Below, one piece after another: positions 1 through 9,103 of a stretch of DNA of 64,000 bases. The notes under the pieces were generated by a model. The model was not told where the DNA came from, ran no database searches, and saw only the letters and a list, made by a program, of their open reading frames with translations. Position 1 is the first letter of the stretch, and each line of letters begins with the position of its first letter. Position numbers and translations under genes: made by a program. The stretch is from Candidatus Tisiphia endosymbiont of Nemotelus nigrinus (lineage in GTDB: Bacteria > Pseudomonadota > Alphaproteobacteria > Rickettsiales > Rickettsiaceae): NCBI RefSeq assembly GCF_964026475.1, contig NZ_OZ032151.1, positions 992,001-1,056,000 on the forward strand, given 5' to 3'.

Positions 1-17
1 TGATATTATTCCTCGGA

Positions 18-704
18 TTAGCTGTAAAATAGCAATTCACCATGTTTTAATTGATATACTCTATGCATTTTATGTGCCATCTCATGATTATGAGTTACTA
101 TAATGATAGAGATGTTTTTTTGATTGACAGTTTTAAGCAATAAGTTAAAAACCTTATTAGCAGTGCTAGGATCTAAATTGCCAGTAGGTTCATCAGCTAA
201 AATAATTTGAGGATTATTAATTAAGCTACGGGCAATAGCTACCCTTTGTTGTTCACCACCAGATAATTCACCCGGCATATTATGTATTTTATTAGCTAGC
301 CCTAACTCTACTAACAACTCTTCGGCTTCCCTAAAAGCTGATTTATGATTATTACCAGCAATCAATTTTGGTATTGCTACATTCTCTAAGGCAGTAAAAT
401 CTTTGAGTAAATGATGCTGTTGATAGACAAAACCTATATTATGCAATCTTATTATATGAGTACAGTTTTGGGAATAGTTTGTAGAAGCTATCTGTATTTC
501 CCCACTATCCGGCGTATCGAGTAGACCAGCTATATGCAGTAAAGTTGATTTACCACTACCAGAAGAACCTATTATGCCAACTAATTCTCCTTGCATTACA
601 GTTAAATTCACATTACTTAATACTTCAACAATAGATTTTCCCTGCTGATATTTTTTAAAAATATTTTTTAACGTTAACGCGACCTTATTCATAACGAAGG
701 GCAT
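18..704 (-). CDS. lolD: Lipoprotein-releasing ABC transporter ATPase LolD
   Basis: This is the 228-residue ATPase that powers release of mature lipoproteins from the inner membrane to the periplasmic carrier. Walker A (GSSGSGKST) is at residues 46-54, the ABC signature LSGGEQQ at 147-153 and Walker B (IILADE) at 167-172, followed by the PTGNLD stretch typical of the LolD/MacB/FtsE subgroup. Its start overlaps the end of the upstream permease by about 20 nt. An internal ATG at residue 5 (position 692) is an alternative start. The overlap with a LolC/E-type permease makes LolD much more likely than FtsE or MacB. Confidence 0.93.
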   Translation of the reverse strand: MPFVMNKVALTLKNIFKKYQQGKSIVEVLSNVNLTVMQGELVGIIGSSGSGKSTLLHIAGLLDTPDSGEIQIASTNYSQNCTHIIRLHNIGFVYQQHHLLKDFTALENVAIPKLIAGNNHKSAFREAEELLVELGLANKIHNMPGELSGGEQQRVAIARSLINNPQIILADEPTGNLDPSTANKVFNLLLKTVNQKNISIIIVTHNHEMAHKMHRVYQLKHGELLFYS

Positions 705-1932
705 CCACAGGATTCAACTTAGCAGCTTTATATGCAGGATAAATTGTTGCACAAAAACATAGAGAGATAGAAATACTTGATACTAACATCACATCTTCCA
801 TCATTACCTTTGACGGTAGATTGTATAAAAAATAAATTGCTGCTTCAAAAATTTTAGTACCAGTTATTTTTTCCAGAATATTTCTAATAGACTGGATATT
901 ATAAGCAAAGATCGTACCCAATATTACACCTAAAATAGTGCCAAGTAAACCTATAAACATACCATTACAAAGAAAAATAAGCATAATCTGCCTAGTACTT
1001 GCACCAATAGTACGAAGCACTGCAATATCCGATGTTTTATCTTTAACCAACATAAACAAGCTAGAAACGATATTAAAGCCTGCTACCATAATAATTAGAG
1101 AAAGAATAGTAAACAGTGCTACCCCTTCAACAGCTAAAGCATTTAGAAACTGTAAATTTGATTTTTGCCAACTTATCACTCTTAATTTTGATCCTAAAAG
1201 ATTTTGTATCTCCCAAGCAAAAATTTCTGCTTTATTCGGTTCTATTGTTGTTACTTTGATTAGATTAATAACTTCACCGAAAGACAGAAAATTTTGTGCA
1301 GCAATAAGTGGCATTAAAATAGTTGCTGAATCATAATCATACATACCACTAGTAAAAGTAGCTACAACCATGAATTCTTTAGATCTAGGCATACTGCCAA
1401 AGGCAGTAGAAATTGAACTGGAAGAAATTAATTTTATTTTCTCTCCTACTTGAATTCCTAGGTTACGAGCAAGTTCATTACCAATTGCCAACACATCTTT
1501 GCCAGAAAAATCGGCAAAATCTCCAGAATTAACATTTTGTAAAATCTGATTGTTATATTGGAGTTCAATTAAATCTATACCTTTAATCATAACTCCACTA
1601 TCCATTCTTGTACCTAATGCCAGAGCTTGCCCTATAACACTTGGGGAAATATGTTTTATATAATTCTTGCTAAGTAGCTTTTCTTTAATTTCGTTATAAT
1701 TTGAGATATAGCGTGATAGGGGGGTTATAGTAATGTCACCATTGAGACCAATAATGTTTTTGGTGAATTCATAATGAAAACCGTTCATAACGGACATAAT
1801 CACTATCAATGCAGCGACCCCAATTGTTACACCCATTAAAGAAAAACCGGCAATAATAGAAACAAATCTCTCATTCTTTTTGGCTCTAAAATATCGAACT
1901 GCTACTTTTAGAATAAAATTATTTTTTATCAT
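685..1932 (-). CDS. lolE: LolC/LolE-type lipoprotein-releasing permease
   Basis: A 415-residue inner-membrane permease of the FtsX/LolCDE family. One membrane helix lies near residues 25-50 and three more in the C-terminal half (about 270-300, 315-345 and 375-400), with a large periplasmic loop between, which is the LolC/E topology. It opens with the conserved pattern of an FRAKK segment followed by a helix and VMNGF. Only one permease gene lies beside lolD, so the complex may be a homodimer here or the partner may be elsewhere. The choice between LolC and LolE is not secure. Confidence 0.88.
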   Translation of the reverse strand: MIKNNFILKVAVRYFRAKKNERFVSIIAGFSLMGVTIGVAALIVIMSVMNGFHYEFTKNIIGLNGDITITPLSRYISNYNEIKEKLLSKNYIKHISPSVIGQALALGTRMDSGVMIKGIDLIELQYNNQILQNVNSGDFADFSGKDVLAIGNELARNLGIQVGEKIKLISSSSISTAFGSMPRSKEFMVVATFTSGMYDYDSATILMPLIAAQNFLSFGEVINLIKVTTIEPNKAEIFAWEIQNLLGSKLRVISWQKSNLQFLNALAVEGVALFTILSLIIMVAGFNIVSSLFMLVKDKTSDIAVLRTIGASTRQIMLIFLCNGMFIGLLGTILGVILGTIFAYNIQSIRNILEKITGTKIFEAAIYFLYNLPSKVMMEDVMLVSSISISLCFCATIYPAYKAAKLNPVDALRYE

Positions 1933-1934
1933 TA

Positions 1935-3104
1935 TTATAATTCAGATTTATTAAAAATCTTATCTTCTTGCAACAACTTATAACAGAAAATCAATGCTAT
2001 GACTATAGTGATGCACATAACAATTGCTAATGACGTAAAATTACCATGATAAAAATAACAAACCAATTGCAAACATAATGCTGTAATAATCAATCTTCCT
2101 GACACCAATATAGCAGTAATCCTGCCTTTAGCATTTGGCATACTATCTAGAGCAAGAGGCCATAAAATATTACAAGGGAATATCATACCAACTGCCACTA
2201 ATTGTACTACTATCGTTATTATTAATGGATCATTAATTTTAAGTATAATCATAACTATAGCAACAATTATAAAAGCTACAAGTACTGAAATACTAAAGAA
2301 AAAACATTTTTTCTGCCCAAAATTCCTCAATAAATAACTATTGCTAAAACTGATAACTGAAAATATTGCAGCCAGAGTCCCTTGATATAGACCAAATTGT
2401 TGAATAGGTACTCCTATATCTTGCATATACAAGATAGGAGAAATACCAATAAACACCCAATAAGCTTGAACCATAAAAATCAGGGTTATTAGATAATAGA
2501 TAGTTTTTTTAGATTTAAAGACTACGCTATATTCTCTTAAGGATATTTTTATATTATCATTGGCCTGCCCTTTGGGAATAAATAATATGCCGATTATCAA
2601 ACACAAGAACCCCAATATTAACAGTATAGCAAAATTACCTTGCCAACTAAGCAAAAAATTTACATAACTTCCTATTACCGGTGCAAAAGCCATGGCTAAG
2701 GTAATAATACCATTTATAGTTCCAGCCATTTGTTGTTGTTTGACCGAATATGCATCAGCAAGTACCACATATGCAAGCACCGCTACACCAGATATACCAG
2801 CTCCCTGCAGGAATCTACCAAATAGCATCATGTAATAATCTATAGCAAACAGACAAAATATACTGCCAACAACAAATATTACAAGACCTATAAGAATAAT
2901 TACCCTTCTACCAAACCTGTCTCCTAAATTTCCAACAATTAAAGCAGTGACACAATGGGCTATGAGGTTTATCCCTAACAGGAATTCAACCTTAAAAGTA
3001 GATAGATTAAAGGTATCTTGTAAATCTGGAAAACTAGGAACAAATAAATCTACCTCAGCTCCAGCCAGAATTTCCATAATTATAATGGCAATAAACAAAT
3101 TCAT
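1935..3104 (-). CDS. MFS transporter, Bcr/CflA-like
   Basis: A polytopic protein with about 12 hydrophobic helices. Its first helix resembles the Bcr/CflA drug-exporter pattern (helix, then VDLFVPSFPDL), and the loop GDRFGRR after helix 2 is the major facilitator motif A. The frame is open upstream to 3173, but the extra 23 residues are atypical, so I prefer the ATG at 3104. The stop lies 2 nt from the permease start, so it could be cotranscribed with lolDE. Rickettsiaceae carry many MFS paralogues; the substrate is unknown, and a drug or small-metabolite exporter is the best guess. Confidence 0.8.
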   Translation of the reverse strand: MNLFIAIIIMEILAGAEVDLFVPSFPDLQDTFNLSTFKVEFLLGINLIAHCVTALIVGNLGDRFGRRVIILIGLVIFVVGSIFCLFAIDYYMMLFGRFLQGAGISGVAVLAYVVLADAYSVKQQQMAGTINGIITLAMAFAPVIGSYVNFLLSWQGNFAILLILGFLCLIIGILFIPKGQANDNIKISLREYSVVFKSKKTIYYLITLIFMVQAYWVFIGISPILYMQDIGVPIQQFGLYQGTLAAIFSVISFSNSYLLRNFGQKKCFFFSISVLVAFIIVAIVMIILKINDPLIITIVVQLVAVGMIFPCNILWPLALDSMPNAKGRITAILVSGRLIITALCLQLVCYFYHGNFTSLAIVMCITIVIALIFCYKLLQEDKIFNKSEL

Positions 3105-3198
3105 AAAACCACATTTTAGGATTAGAAAATGAATATATATTATATATGAAACATGTCTAGAGTCTGTGAACAAAATTTTAATTTTCTATATTTTGATT

Positions 3199-3265
3199 CT
3201 TTTTAGCTGCAAATTATAAGATTTTTTTGAAATAGGAACAACTATTCCGGTAAGAATCTTATTTA
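3199..3265. repeat. Decayed partial copy of repeat family A
   Basis: The stretch matches the middle of family A (GCTGCAAATTATAAGATTTT, then an A/T-rich GAAATAGG and CTATTCCGG core) but lacks both TAGACA termini, so it is an old truncated copy. It lies in the gap upstream of the MFS gene and downstream of mpg. Confidence 0.6.
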
Positions 3266-3309
3266 TTTAAATAAGTAAGATTACAGTGTTCCAATTATAG
3301 CATTATCAT

Positions 3310-3817
3310 TTATATTACTAAATAACGCCAAAGTTTGTCAGTACCTTTGCTGATACCAATTCTATGGGTAGTAATAAATTTAGGAGTATTACCTACGTCA
3401 ATAATACAAAAGGATTTATTACTAGTCATATCCTGACCATTTTGGGTTTTGTTAATTCCAAGGGTACGACATAACTTACCAGGTCCATCAAGTAAAACTT
3501 GAGAAGGTCTATATTGATAGATTCCTCTAATTAATACAGCAGCTGGAAATCCTGATTTTTCTGTTACTATATTTAAACAATAATACATACAGTAAATTAA
3601 ATATACATAGGCATTACCAGCAGAACCATACATAATCTTTGTACGAGGTGTTATCCCCTTGGCTGCATGACAAGCAGGATCGTCTTCTCCAATATAAGCT
3701 TCTGTTTCAATAATTCGTGCTTCTATTATTACCAAAACACAGAACCTTTCCAAGTAGTTCTTGTGATACAACAAGCGTATTTCTTTCATAAAATATTTTT
3801 GGAAGTATTGTATACAT
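3310..3817 (-). pseudogene. mpg: 3-methyladenine DNA glycosylase (AAG/Mpg), frameshifted
   Basis: The body has clear Mpg features: [33 protein letters not shown], the GPGKLCR motif and the C-terminal GTDKLWRY. The natural N-terminus lies in another frame. An ATG at 3817 gives [14 protein letters not shown] and [10 protein letters not shown], the expected Mpg start, and it runs into the main frame near 3725-3735 with one extra base around GGTAATAATAG. The long open frame starting at 3894 therefore carries a meaningless first 45 residues. Repaired, the protein would be about 168 residues, normal for the family. Either the gene is inactivated or there is a sequencing error. Base-excision repair of alkylated purines is the family role. 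Confidence 0.8.
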
Positions 3818-3934
3818 CTTAGCCTATTGCAAAAAGAGAAGAAGAATCTAACCCATATCAACCATGCAAATTTCTGGGAACGATCCCAGTACATGACAAA
3901 AAGATTAAGAGAAGGAAAAAATTAGTAGATATGG

Positions 3935-4004
3935 CTAGTTTTATTTTTTTGCCGCTGCAACTTTTGGATTGCACGCCACCGCTTTGTGACTCCTTGCAAT
4001 GACG
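3935..4004. repeat. Palindromic repeat C, partial copy
   Basis: The right part of the family C/F repeat: a TAGTTTTATTTTTTTGCCGC lead-in, the GGATTGC core and the terminal TTGCAATGACG. Similar segments are at 22012-22074 and 32320-32396. Confidence 0.6.
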
Positions 4005-4057
4005 TTTATGCATTTTTTCAAACAAACTTTTCTATCATTAGTTGTGACTTTTAAACT

Positions 4058-4105
4058 GCCCTGTTCTATTACCTTATCCCTTAGATATTGACTATATGCT
4101 TTCAT
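4058..4105 (-). pseudogene. IS630-family transposase, N-terminal scrap
   Basis: Sixteen codons read MKAYSQYLRDKVIEQG, the characteristic start of IS630/Tc1-type transposases. The match stops abruptly at 4058, where palindromic repeat sequence takes over, so it is a remnant only. It matters because two repeat families in this window (A and B) have TA-bounded ends of the kind IS630-group enzymes produce. Confidence 0.5.
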
Positions 4106-4226
4106 TATTAAAATTATATTTTTCAATATCTCGTTTCTTTATAACTTATTATATGTACCTTGTCTATTTCTGCACAACTTTTTCAGGTTAGATATATAGA
4201 CTCTTTTATTTCTCAACTAAGATTAG

Positions 4227-4316
4227 CACTACAGTTGTAGACTGAATAAATTATAGAAAATTTAAGGGTTTTCTTTACAATATGGTTTCTAGTTTTTGAA
4301 ATCTACAACTGTAGTG
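4227..4316. repeat. 15-bp perfect inverted repeat at the 3' end of the dehydratase gene
   Basis: CACTACAGTTGTAGA at 4227-4241 is exactly inverted at 4302-4316; the right arm encodes part of the last residues of the dehydratase. Each arm also contains a short internal palindrome (CTACAGTTGTAG). The 60-nt loop is long for a terminator. Confidence 0.6.
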
Positions 4317-5305
4317 TTAGGCAAATTAGAAAGATATTTTCCCTTCCAAAGCTCCTGGTAAATAATAGGATCAATGTTTCCACCTGACATAAGTACTAAG
4401 ACTTGCTTAGGTTTTGATTGTTTCTTTAACCAATTGACTACCCCAACCATATTTAAAGCACATGATGGTTCACAGGCAATTCGTAGCAAATGAATCAACC
4501 AAGCAGTCCAATAATATATAGAATGTTCATCAGCAAGAAAGAAATCATCAAGTTTATTTAGATAATTAAATGTACGTGGTGAAACTGCTAAAGTACGTAA
4601 ACCATCTGCTACAGTGTTTGGTGAATCAGCAAACCTATATATTGAACCTTGCTTAATCGATAAGAAAGCATCATTGGCATTAAGCGGCTCTGAACCTATC
4701 AGCAAGCTGGATGGAGATAGTAATTCTTTTGCTAAATATGCTCCTGAAAGCAATCCTCCGCCTCCACAAGAAGCAAAAATGGCATCTGGACTAAATCCTA
4801 GCTGCTGCAATGCTTCATAACACATCGTACCAGCTCCAGCTATACTCGAATCGCTATCGGAAGGATGCAAATAGTAGAAACCATTTTTTATGTCACCTTT
4901 TGCTTTATCTTCTGCCATTTGTCTAGTGTCAGTCAATATAACCTCTGCTCCATAATATTTTGCTGTTTGTTGTTTAATTGGAGAAGTATTTTCTGGTAAA
5001 TAAATTCTAGCATTAAGGTTAAGAGTTTTTGCTACCCAAGCAAGACCAATTCCGTGATTGCCTGTACTATATGCAACAATTTTGTTTGGTAAACGCTCTT
5101 GTTCTTGCAACTCTAATAAATGGTTTAATACCCCTCTAACCTTGAATGCTCCGGTTTTTTGTAATGAGTCTACTTTAAAAAAAATTTTATGACCAAGCAT
5201 TTCATTCAAAATTTCAGACTGAACTATTGGAGTCAAACAAAGATATTGTTTTACCCTATTACTTGCTATTGATATTATATTAGAAGATTGAAGCGATGAA
5301 TGCAT
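4289..5305 (-). CDS. PLP-dependent threonine/serine dehydratase-like protein
   Basis: A 338-residue fold-type II PLP enzyme. The Schiff-base lysine is K55 in KTGAFKVRG, and the phosphate-binding glycine loop is SCGGGGLLSGAYLA near residue 178. There is no C-terminal ACT-like regulatory domain, so it resembles catabolic threonine dehydratase or serine racemase rather than biosynthetic IlvA. The family deaminates threonine or serine to 2-oxoacids. No amino-acid pathway genes lie around it; it stands alone, divergent from lon. The exact substrate cannot be read from the sequence. Confidence 0.8.
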   Translation of the reverse strand: MHSSLQSSNIISIASNRVKQYLCLTPIVQSEILNEMLGHKIFFKVDSLQKTGAFKVRGVLNHLLELQEQERLPNKIVAYSTGNHGIGLAWVAKTLNLNARIYLPENTSPIKQQTAKYYGAEVILTDTRQMAEDKAKGDIKNGFYYLHPSDSDSSIAGAGTMCYEALQQLGFSPDAIFASCGGGGLLSGAYLAKELLSPSSLLIGSEPLNANDAFLSIKQGSIYRFADSPNTVADGLRTLAVSPRTFNYLNKLDDFFLADEHSIYYWTAWLIHLLRIACEPSCALNMVGVVNWLKKQSKPKQVLVLMSGGNIDPIIYQELWKGKYLSNLPNTTVVDFKN

Positions 5306-5323
5306 ATATAGACTAAATGTAGC

Positions 5324-5352
5324 TTGAAATCATAGTGAGACGATATTATATA
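5324..5352 (+). promoter_or_regulatory. Putative lon promoter
   Basis: TTGAAA at 5324-5329 and TATATA at 5347-5352 are separated by 17 nt, about 45 nt upstream of the lon ATG. The -35 box extends to CTTGAAA, with CGATAT at 5341-5346, which resembles alphaproteobacterial heat-shock (RpoH) promoters, fitting for lon. The heat-shock reading is inference. Confidence 0.45.
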
Positions 5353-5395
5353 GCTACCATCGTCTTTAGTATATAAATTTCTCAAGGTTTTTAAT

Positions 5396-7762
5396 ATGAC
5401 AAATAAAGAAAAATTACCTCTACTCGCATTAAAAGATATGGTGGTATTTCCCGGTATGGTTGCTCCTATATTTATCGGTAGATCAAATTCTCTAAAAGCT
5501 TTGTTTAATACTAAAATTATAGATAATAATAGATATATATTATTAGTATTACAAAAACAACAAAATCAAGACACTCCAGATATTCAAGATCTATATTCTA
5601 CAGGAGTGATTGCTAAAGTTATACAAACAGTAAGATTACAGAATAATGCCAAAATTCTAGTTGAGGCAATCTATAAGGTAAATCTGCATAACATAACTAA
5701 TAAAGAAATATTTGAAGCTGAATATAGTATACTGCATGATGAAGAGGTAATTGACGTAGAAGCTTTAAAAGTTTCCACATCAAATGTTATTGAGTTATTT
5801 ACAAAATATACTAAGACTCATAAAAAAATTAATCCAGAAATAATAGAAACGATAGCTGGTGAAATAGCAAAAAATCCAATGGATTTTAGTTATGTCACTA
5901 ATGTTTTAGCTTCTTATTTGATTGCCCCATTATCAATAAAACAAACTTTGTTAGAGGAAACAAAACCTCAATCACGAATTAAAACTATAATAGATACATT
6001 AACATCTGATATGGCTCAAATGGATGCAGAGCAAGCTTTGCAACTGCGAGTAAAAAAACAAATTGAAAAAACCCAGCGTGATTATTACTTGCATGAACAA
6101 ATGAAAGCCATTCAAAAAGAACTGGAGCATGATAAATCTGATTTCTCTGATATAGAAAAAAAGATTAAAACCTTAAAACTTTCAAAAGAAGCAAAAGAAA
6201 AGGCAGAGGCAGAACTGAAAAAGCTAAAGCTTATGAATCAAATGTCAGGTGAATCATCAGTTGTCCGTAATTATCTTGACACATTATTAGCTATGCCATG
6301 GGGAAAATTTGATAATAGTAAAACTGATATAAATAAAACTAAAGAAATTTTGGATCGTGATCACTTTGGTCTTGAGAAAGTTAAAGAGCGTGTTATTGAA
6401 TATTTAGCAGTGTTACAACGTTCTAAAAAAATTAAAGGACCTATACTATGTTTAATAGGTCCACCAGGAGTTGGAAAAACCTCATTGGTCAAATCCATTG
6501 CTGAAGCAATGGGTAGGAAATATACTAAATTTGCTCTTGGTGGTATTAGAGATGAATCAGAAATTAGAGGGCATAGGAAAACATATCTTGGTTCTATGCC
6601 AGGAAAAATCATAAATTTAATTAAAAAAGTTAAAACTAATAACCCAGTTATGTTATTAGATGAAATTGATAAAATGGGTTCTGATTTTCGAGGTGATCCA
6701 GCTTCTGCTTTGCTTGAAGTATTAGACCCTGAACAAAACAGTAATTTCGTTGATCATTATTTAGAAGTAGAATATGACTTATCAGAGGTAATGTTTATTG
6801 CAACCGCTAATTCTTATAATCTGCCTAGAGCTCTACTTGATCGTATGGAAATCATTAATATTTCTGGTTATGTTGAAGAAGAAAAATTACAAATTGCTAA
6901 AAACTATTTAATACCAAAGCAATTGGAAATGCATAAAATAAAGAAAAATGAGCTAACTATTGATGATGGAGCAATTTTAGAGTTAATCAGATATTATACT
7001 AAAGAATCAGGGGTAAGATCGCTTGAAAGAGAAATTGGCTCTGTTACAAGAAAAGTATTGCAAAGAATTTTGAGTAACAAGAAAATAAAAAGCATATCAA
7101 TATCATCTACCAATCTTAAAGAATATTTAGGAGTTAAAAAATATGATTTTGGTTTAGCTGAAAAAGAAGACCAAATAGGTAGTACGACAGGGCTCGCTTA
7201 TACAGAAGTTGGCGGAGAATTATTGACAATTGAAGCTTTATCATTTCCTGGCAAGGGAGATATTAAAACTACTGGCAAACTTGGAGATGTAATGAAAGAA
7301 TCTGCTCAAGCAGCCTATAGTTGCTTTCGTTCTAGAGCCAATAGTTTCGGATTGCAATATGAAGATTATAAAGATATTGATATCCATTTGCATGTACCGG
7401 CTGGGGCAATTCCAAAAGATGGTCCATCTGCTGGATGTGCAATATTTACTACCATCGTTTCGCTTATGACCAAAATACCGGTAAACAGAACTGTGGCGAT
7501 GACTGGAGAAATCACCCTAAGGGGTACAGTGTTACCAATTGGAGGGCTAAAAGAAAAATTATTAGCTGCTAGCCGAGGTGGTATACAAACGGTGATAATA
7601 CCTAAAGATAACGTTAAGGACTTAGAAGATATTCCACCTAATATAAAGAAGAGCCTAGAAATTTTATCGGTATCAACTATAGATGAGGTGCTAAAATTGG
7701 CCTTGGTTAATAACTATAATGGTCCCCATATTTTGGACACAAAAAAAGAAGAAATGAGATAG
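5396..7762 (+). CDS. lon: ATP-dependent Lon protease
   Basis: A full-length 788-residue LonA: N-terminal substrate-binding domain (about 1-200), coiled helical region, AAA+ domain with Walker A GPPGVGKT at 355-362, and a C-terminal protease domain. The Ser-Lys dyad is S678 (in DGPSAG) and K721 (in GGLKEK). It degrades misfolded and regulatory proteins in the cytosol. The gene is a single transcription unit. An IS3-type element begins at or just after its stop codon, so the last few residues may have been altered by the insertion, but the protease core is intact. Confidence 0.97.
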   Translation: MTNKEKLPLLALKDMVVFPGMVAPIFIGRSNSLKALFNTKIIDNNRYILLVLQKQQNQDTPDIQDLYSTGVIAKVIQTVRLQNNAKILVEAIYKVNLHNITNKEIFEAEYSILHDEEVIDVEALKVSTSNVIELFTKYTKTHKKINPEIIETIAGEIAKNPMDFSYVTNVLASYLIAPLSIKQTLLEETKPQSRIKTIIDTLTSDMAQMDAEQALQLRVKKQIEKTQRDYYLHEQMKAIQKELEHDKSDFSDIEKKIKTLKLSKEAKEKAEAELKKLKLMNQMSGESSVVRNYLDTLLAMPWGKFDNSKTDINKTKEILDRDHFGLEKVKERVIEYLAVLQRSKKIKGPILCLIGPPGVGKTSLVKSIAEAMGRKYTKFALGGIRDESEIRGHRKTYLGSMPGKIINLIKKVKTNNPVMLLDEIDKMGSDFRGDPASALLEVLDPEQNSNFVDHYLEVEYDLSEVMFIATANSYNLPRALLDRMEIINISGYVEEEKLQIAKNYLIPKQLEMHKIKKNELTIDDGAILELIRYYTKESGVRSLEREIGSVTRKVLQRILSNKKIKSISISSTNLKEYLGVKKYDFGLAEKEDQIGSTTGLAYTEVGGELLTIEALSFPGKGDIKTTGKLGDVMKESAQAAYSCFRSRANSFGLQYEDYKDIDIHLHVPAGAIPKDGPSAGCAIFTTIVSLMTKIPVNRTVAMTGEITLRGTVLPIGGLKEKLLAASRGGIQTVIIPKDNVKDLEDIPPNIKKSLEILSVSTIDEVLKLALVNNYNGPHILDTKKEEMR

Positions 7763-8975
7763 AATTCTTTAGCAAAAAAGGAGAGCTAGAGATGAAAAAA
7801 CAAGTAAGGCAATATAGTGTTGAGGAGAAATCAAAAATTGTCATAGAGACAATCAAGGGCGAGCTAACAATAGCCCAAATAACTAGTAAGTATGGCGTTC
7901 ATGCAACACAGATAAGTAATTGGAAAAAACAGGGACTTGAATTATTAGTACAAGGCTTTAAGAGTAAAACACAGAGTGCTGATCCAAATCAGCAGGAGTT
8001 AATCAAGAATCTATATGAACAAATTGGACAGTTAAGTGTAGAGCGTGACTGGCTCAAAAAAAATCTGCATTGTTTGGACTTAAAGGTTAGGTGTAATATG
8101 ATAGAGCCTAATCATAATAAGTTAACAATTATACAACAGTGTAAGTTGTTGGGTATTAGTAGGTCAAGCTATTACTATCAACCTACTGGTATTAGTGAAC
8201 AAGAGCTTAAGATCATGGCAATAATTGATGAGACCTATACTATGCATCCATATTATGGTATGCGACGGATGGCTAAATATTTACAAGCCCAAGGTTTTTC
8301 GGTAGGTCGTAAAGCTGTTAGACGTTACTACCAAATAATGGGTCTTGAAGCTGTTTATCCTAAAATGAATTTGAGTAAAAGAAATCAGGCACATAAAATA
8401 TATCCTTATTTACTAAAAGATTTAGAGGTAACATACTCAAATCAAGTATGGTGTTCAGATATCACTTACATAAGGTTGCAACAAGGATTTGTTTATTTGG
8501 TAGCCATTATGGATTGGCACAGTCGTTATATACTTAGCTGGCGGGTATCTATTAGTTTAGAAAGTACTTTTTGTGTAGAGGCTCTTGAGGAAGCTATAGA
8601 ACAATATGGTATACCAAAGATTTTTAACACAGACCAAGGAGTGCAATTTACGTCTGAGCAATTTATCTGTATTTTAAAAAAATATAATATTCAAATAAGT
8701 ATGGATGGCAAAGGTAGAGTTTTGGACAACGTGTTTATAGAGCGATTTTGGCGTTCGTTGAAACAGGAAAAAATTTATCGAATAATTTTAACAATTGTAA
8801 AGGAGGCAAAAGCAGCTATTAAGGAATATATCGATTTTTATAACCACGAAAGAATGCACCAAGCATTGGGGTATAGGACTCCTAGCTTGATGTACTATAA
8901 ACAAAAAGTTGCATAATAGTGACAATAATAATTTTATGGGAATTATATCTCTAAATTGCTAAAATTTTCTCTAGA
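7760..8975 (+). mobile_element. IS3-family insertion sequence
   Basis: The boundaries are approximate. TAGAATTCTTTAGCA at the left is imperfectly inverted at the right (TTGCTAAAATTTTCTCTAGA, ending near 8975). The single transposase gene occupies almost all of it. The left end coincides with the lon stop codon. I could not identify a target duplication. Confidence 0.6.
7792..8916 (+). CDS. IS3-family transposase (OrfA and OrfB in one frame)
   Basis: A 374-residue transposase. Residues 1-60 form the Tnp_1 helix-turn-helix (KYGVHATQISNWKKQG), followed by a short coiled stretch, the HTH_21 region (GMRRMAKYLQAQGFSVGRKAV) and an rve integrase core. The catalytic triad is D223 (WCSDITY), D281 (NTDQG) and E317 (IERFWRSLKQE), giving the DD35E spacing of IS3 elements. 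OrfA and OrfB are usually joined by -1 frameshifting; here they form one continuous frame. The gene looks intact and so could be active. A good ribosome site (AAAGGAGAGC) precedes the ATG. Confidence 0.92.
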   Translation: MKKQVRQYSVEEKSKIVIETIKGELTIAQITSKYGVHATQISNWKKQGLELLVQGFKSKTQSADPNQQELIKNLYEQIGQLSVERDWLKKNLHCLDLKVRCNMIEPNHNKLTIIQQCKLLGISRSSYYYQPTGISEQELKIMAIIDETYTMHPYYGMRRMAKYLQAQGFSVGRKAVRRYYQIMGLEAVYPKMNLSKRNQAHKIYPYLLKDLEVTYSNQVWCSDITYIRLQQGFVYLVAIMDWHSRYILSWRVSISLESTFCVEALEEAIEQYGIPKIFNTDQGVQFTSEQFICILKKYNIQISMDGKGRVLDNVFIERFWRSLKQEKIYRIILTIVKEAKAAIKEYIDFYNHERMHQALGYRTPSLMYYKQKVA

Positions 8976-9103
8976 CAAACGAGACCACCATATAAATTGA
9001 CTCCTCGCATTGACAGTTAGAGATCAGTTTTTTTTCTTAAATTGGTACATTATATCGAATTACACTTTCACTACAAAATAAAAATTGTAGGGTATGCCTA
9101 ATA

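Noticed and set aside
3818-3894. An upstream extension of mpg
   Set aside because: The residues do not resemble Mpg, whereas the correct N-terminus is in another frame from 3817.
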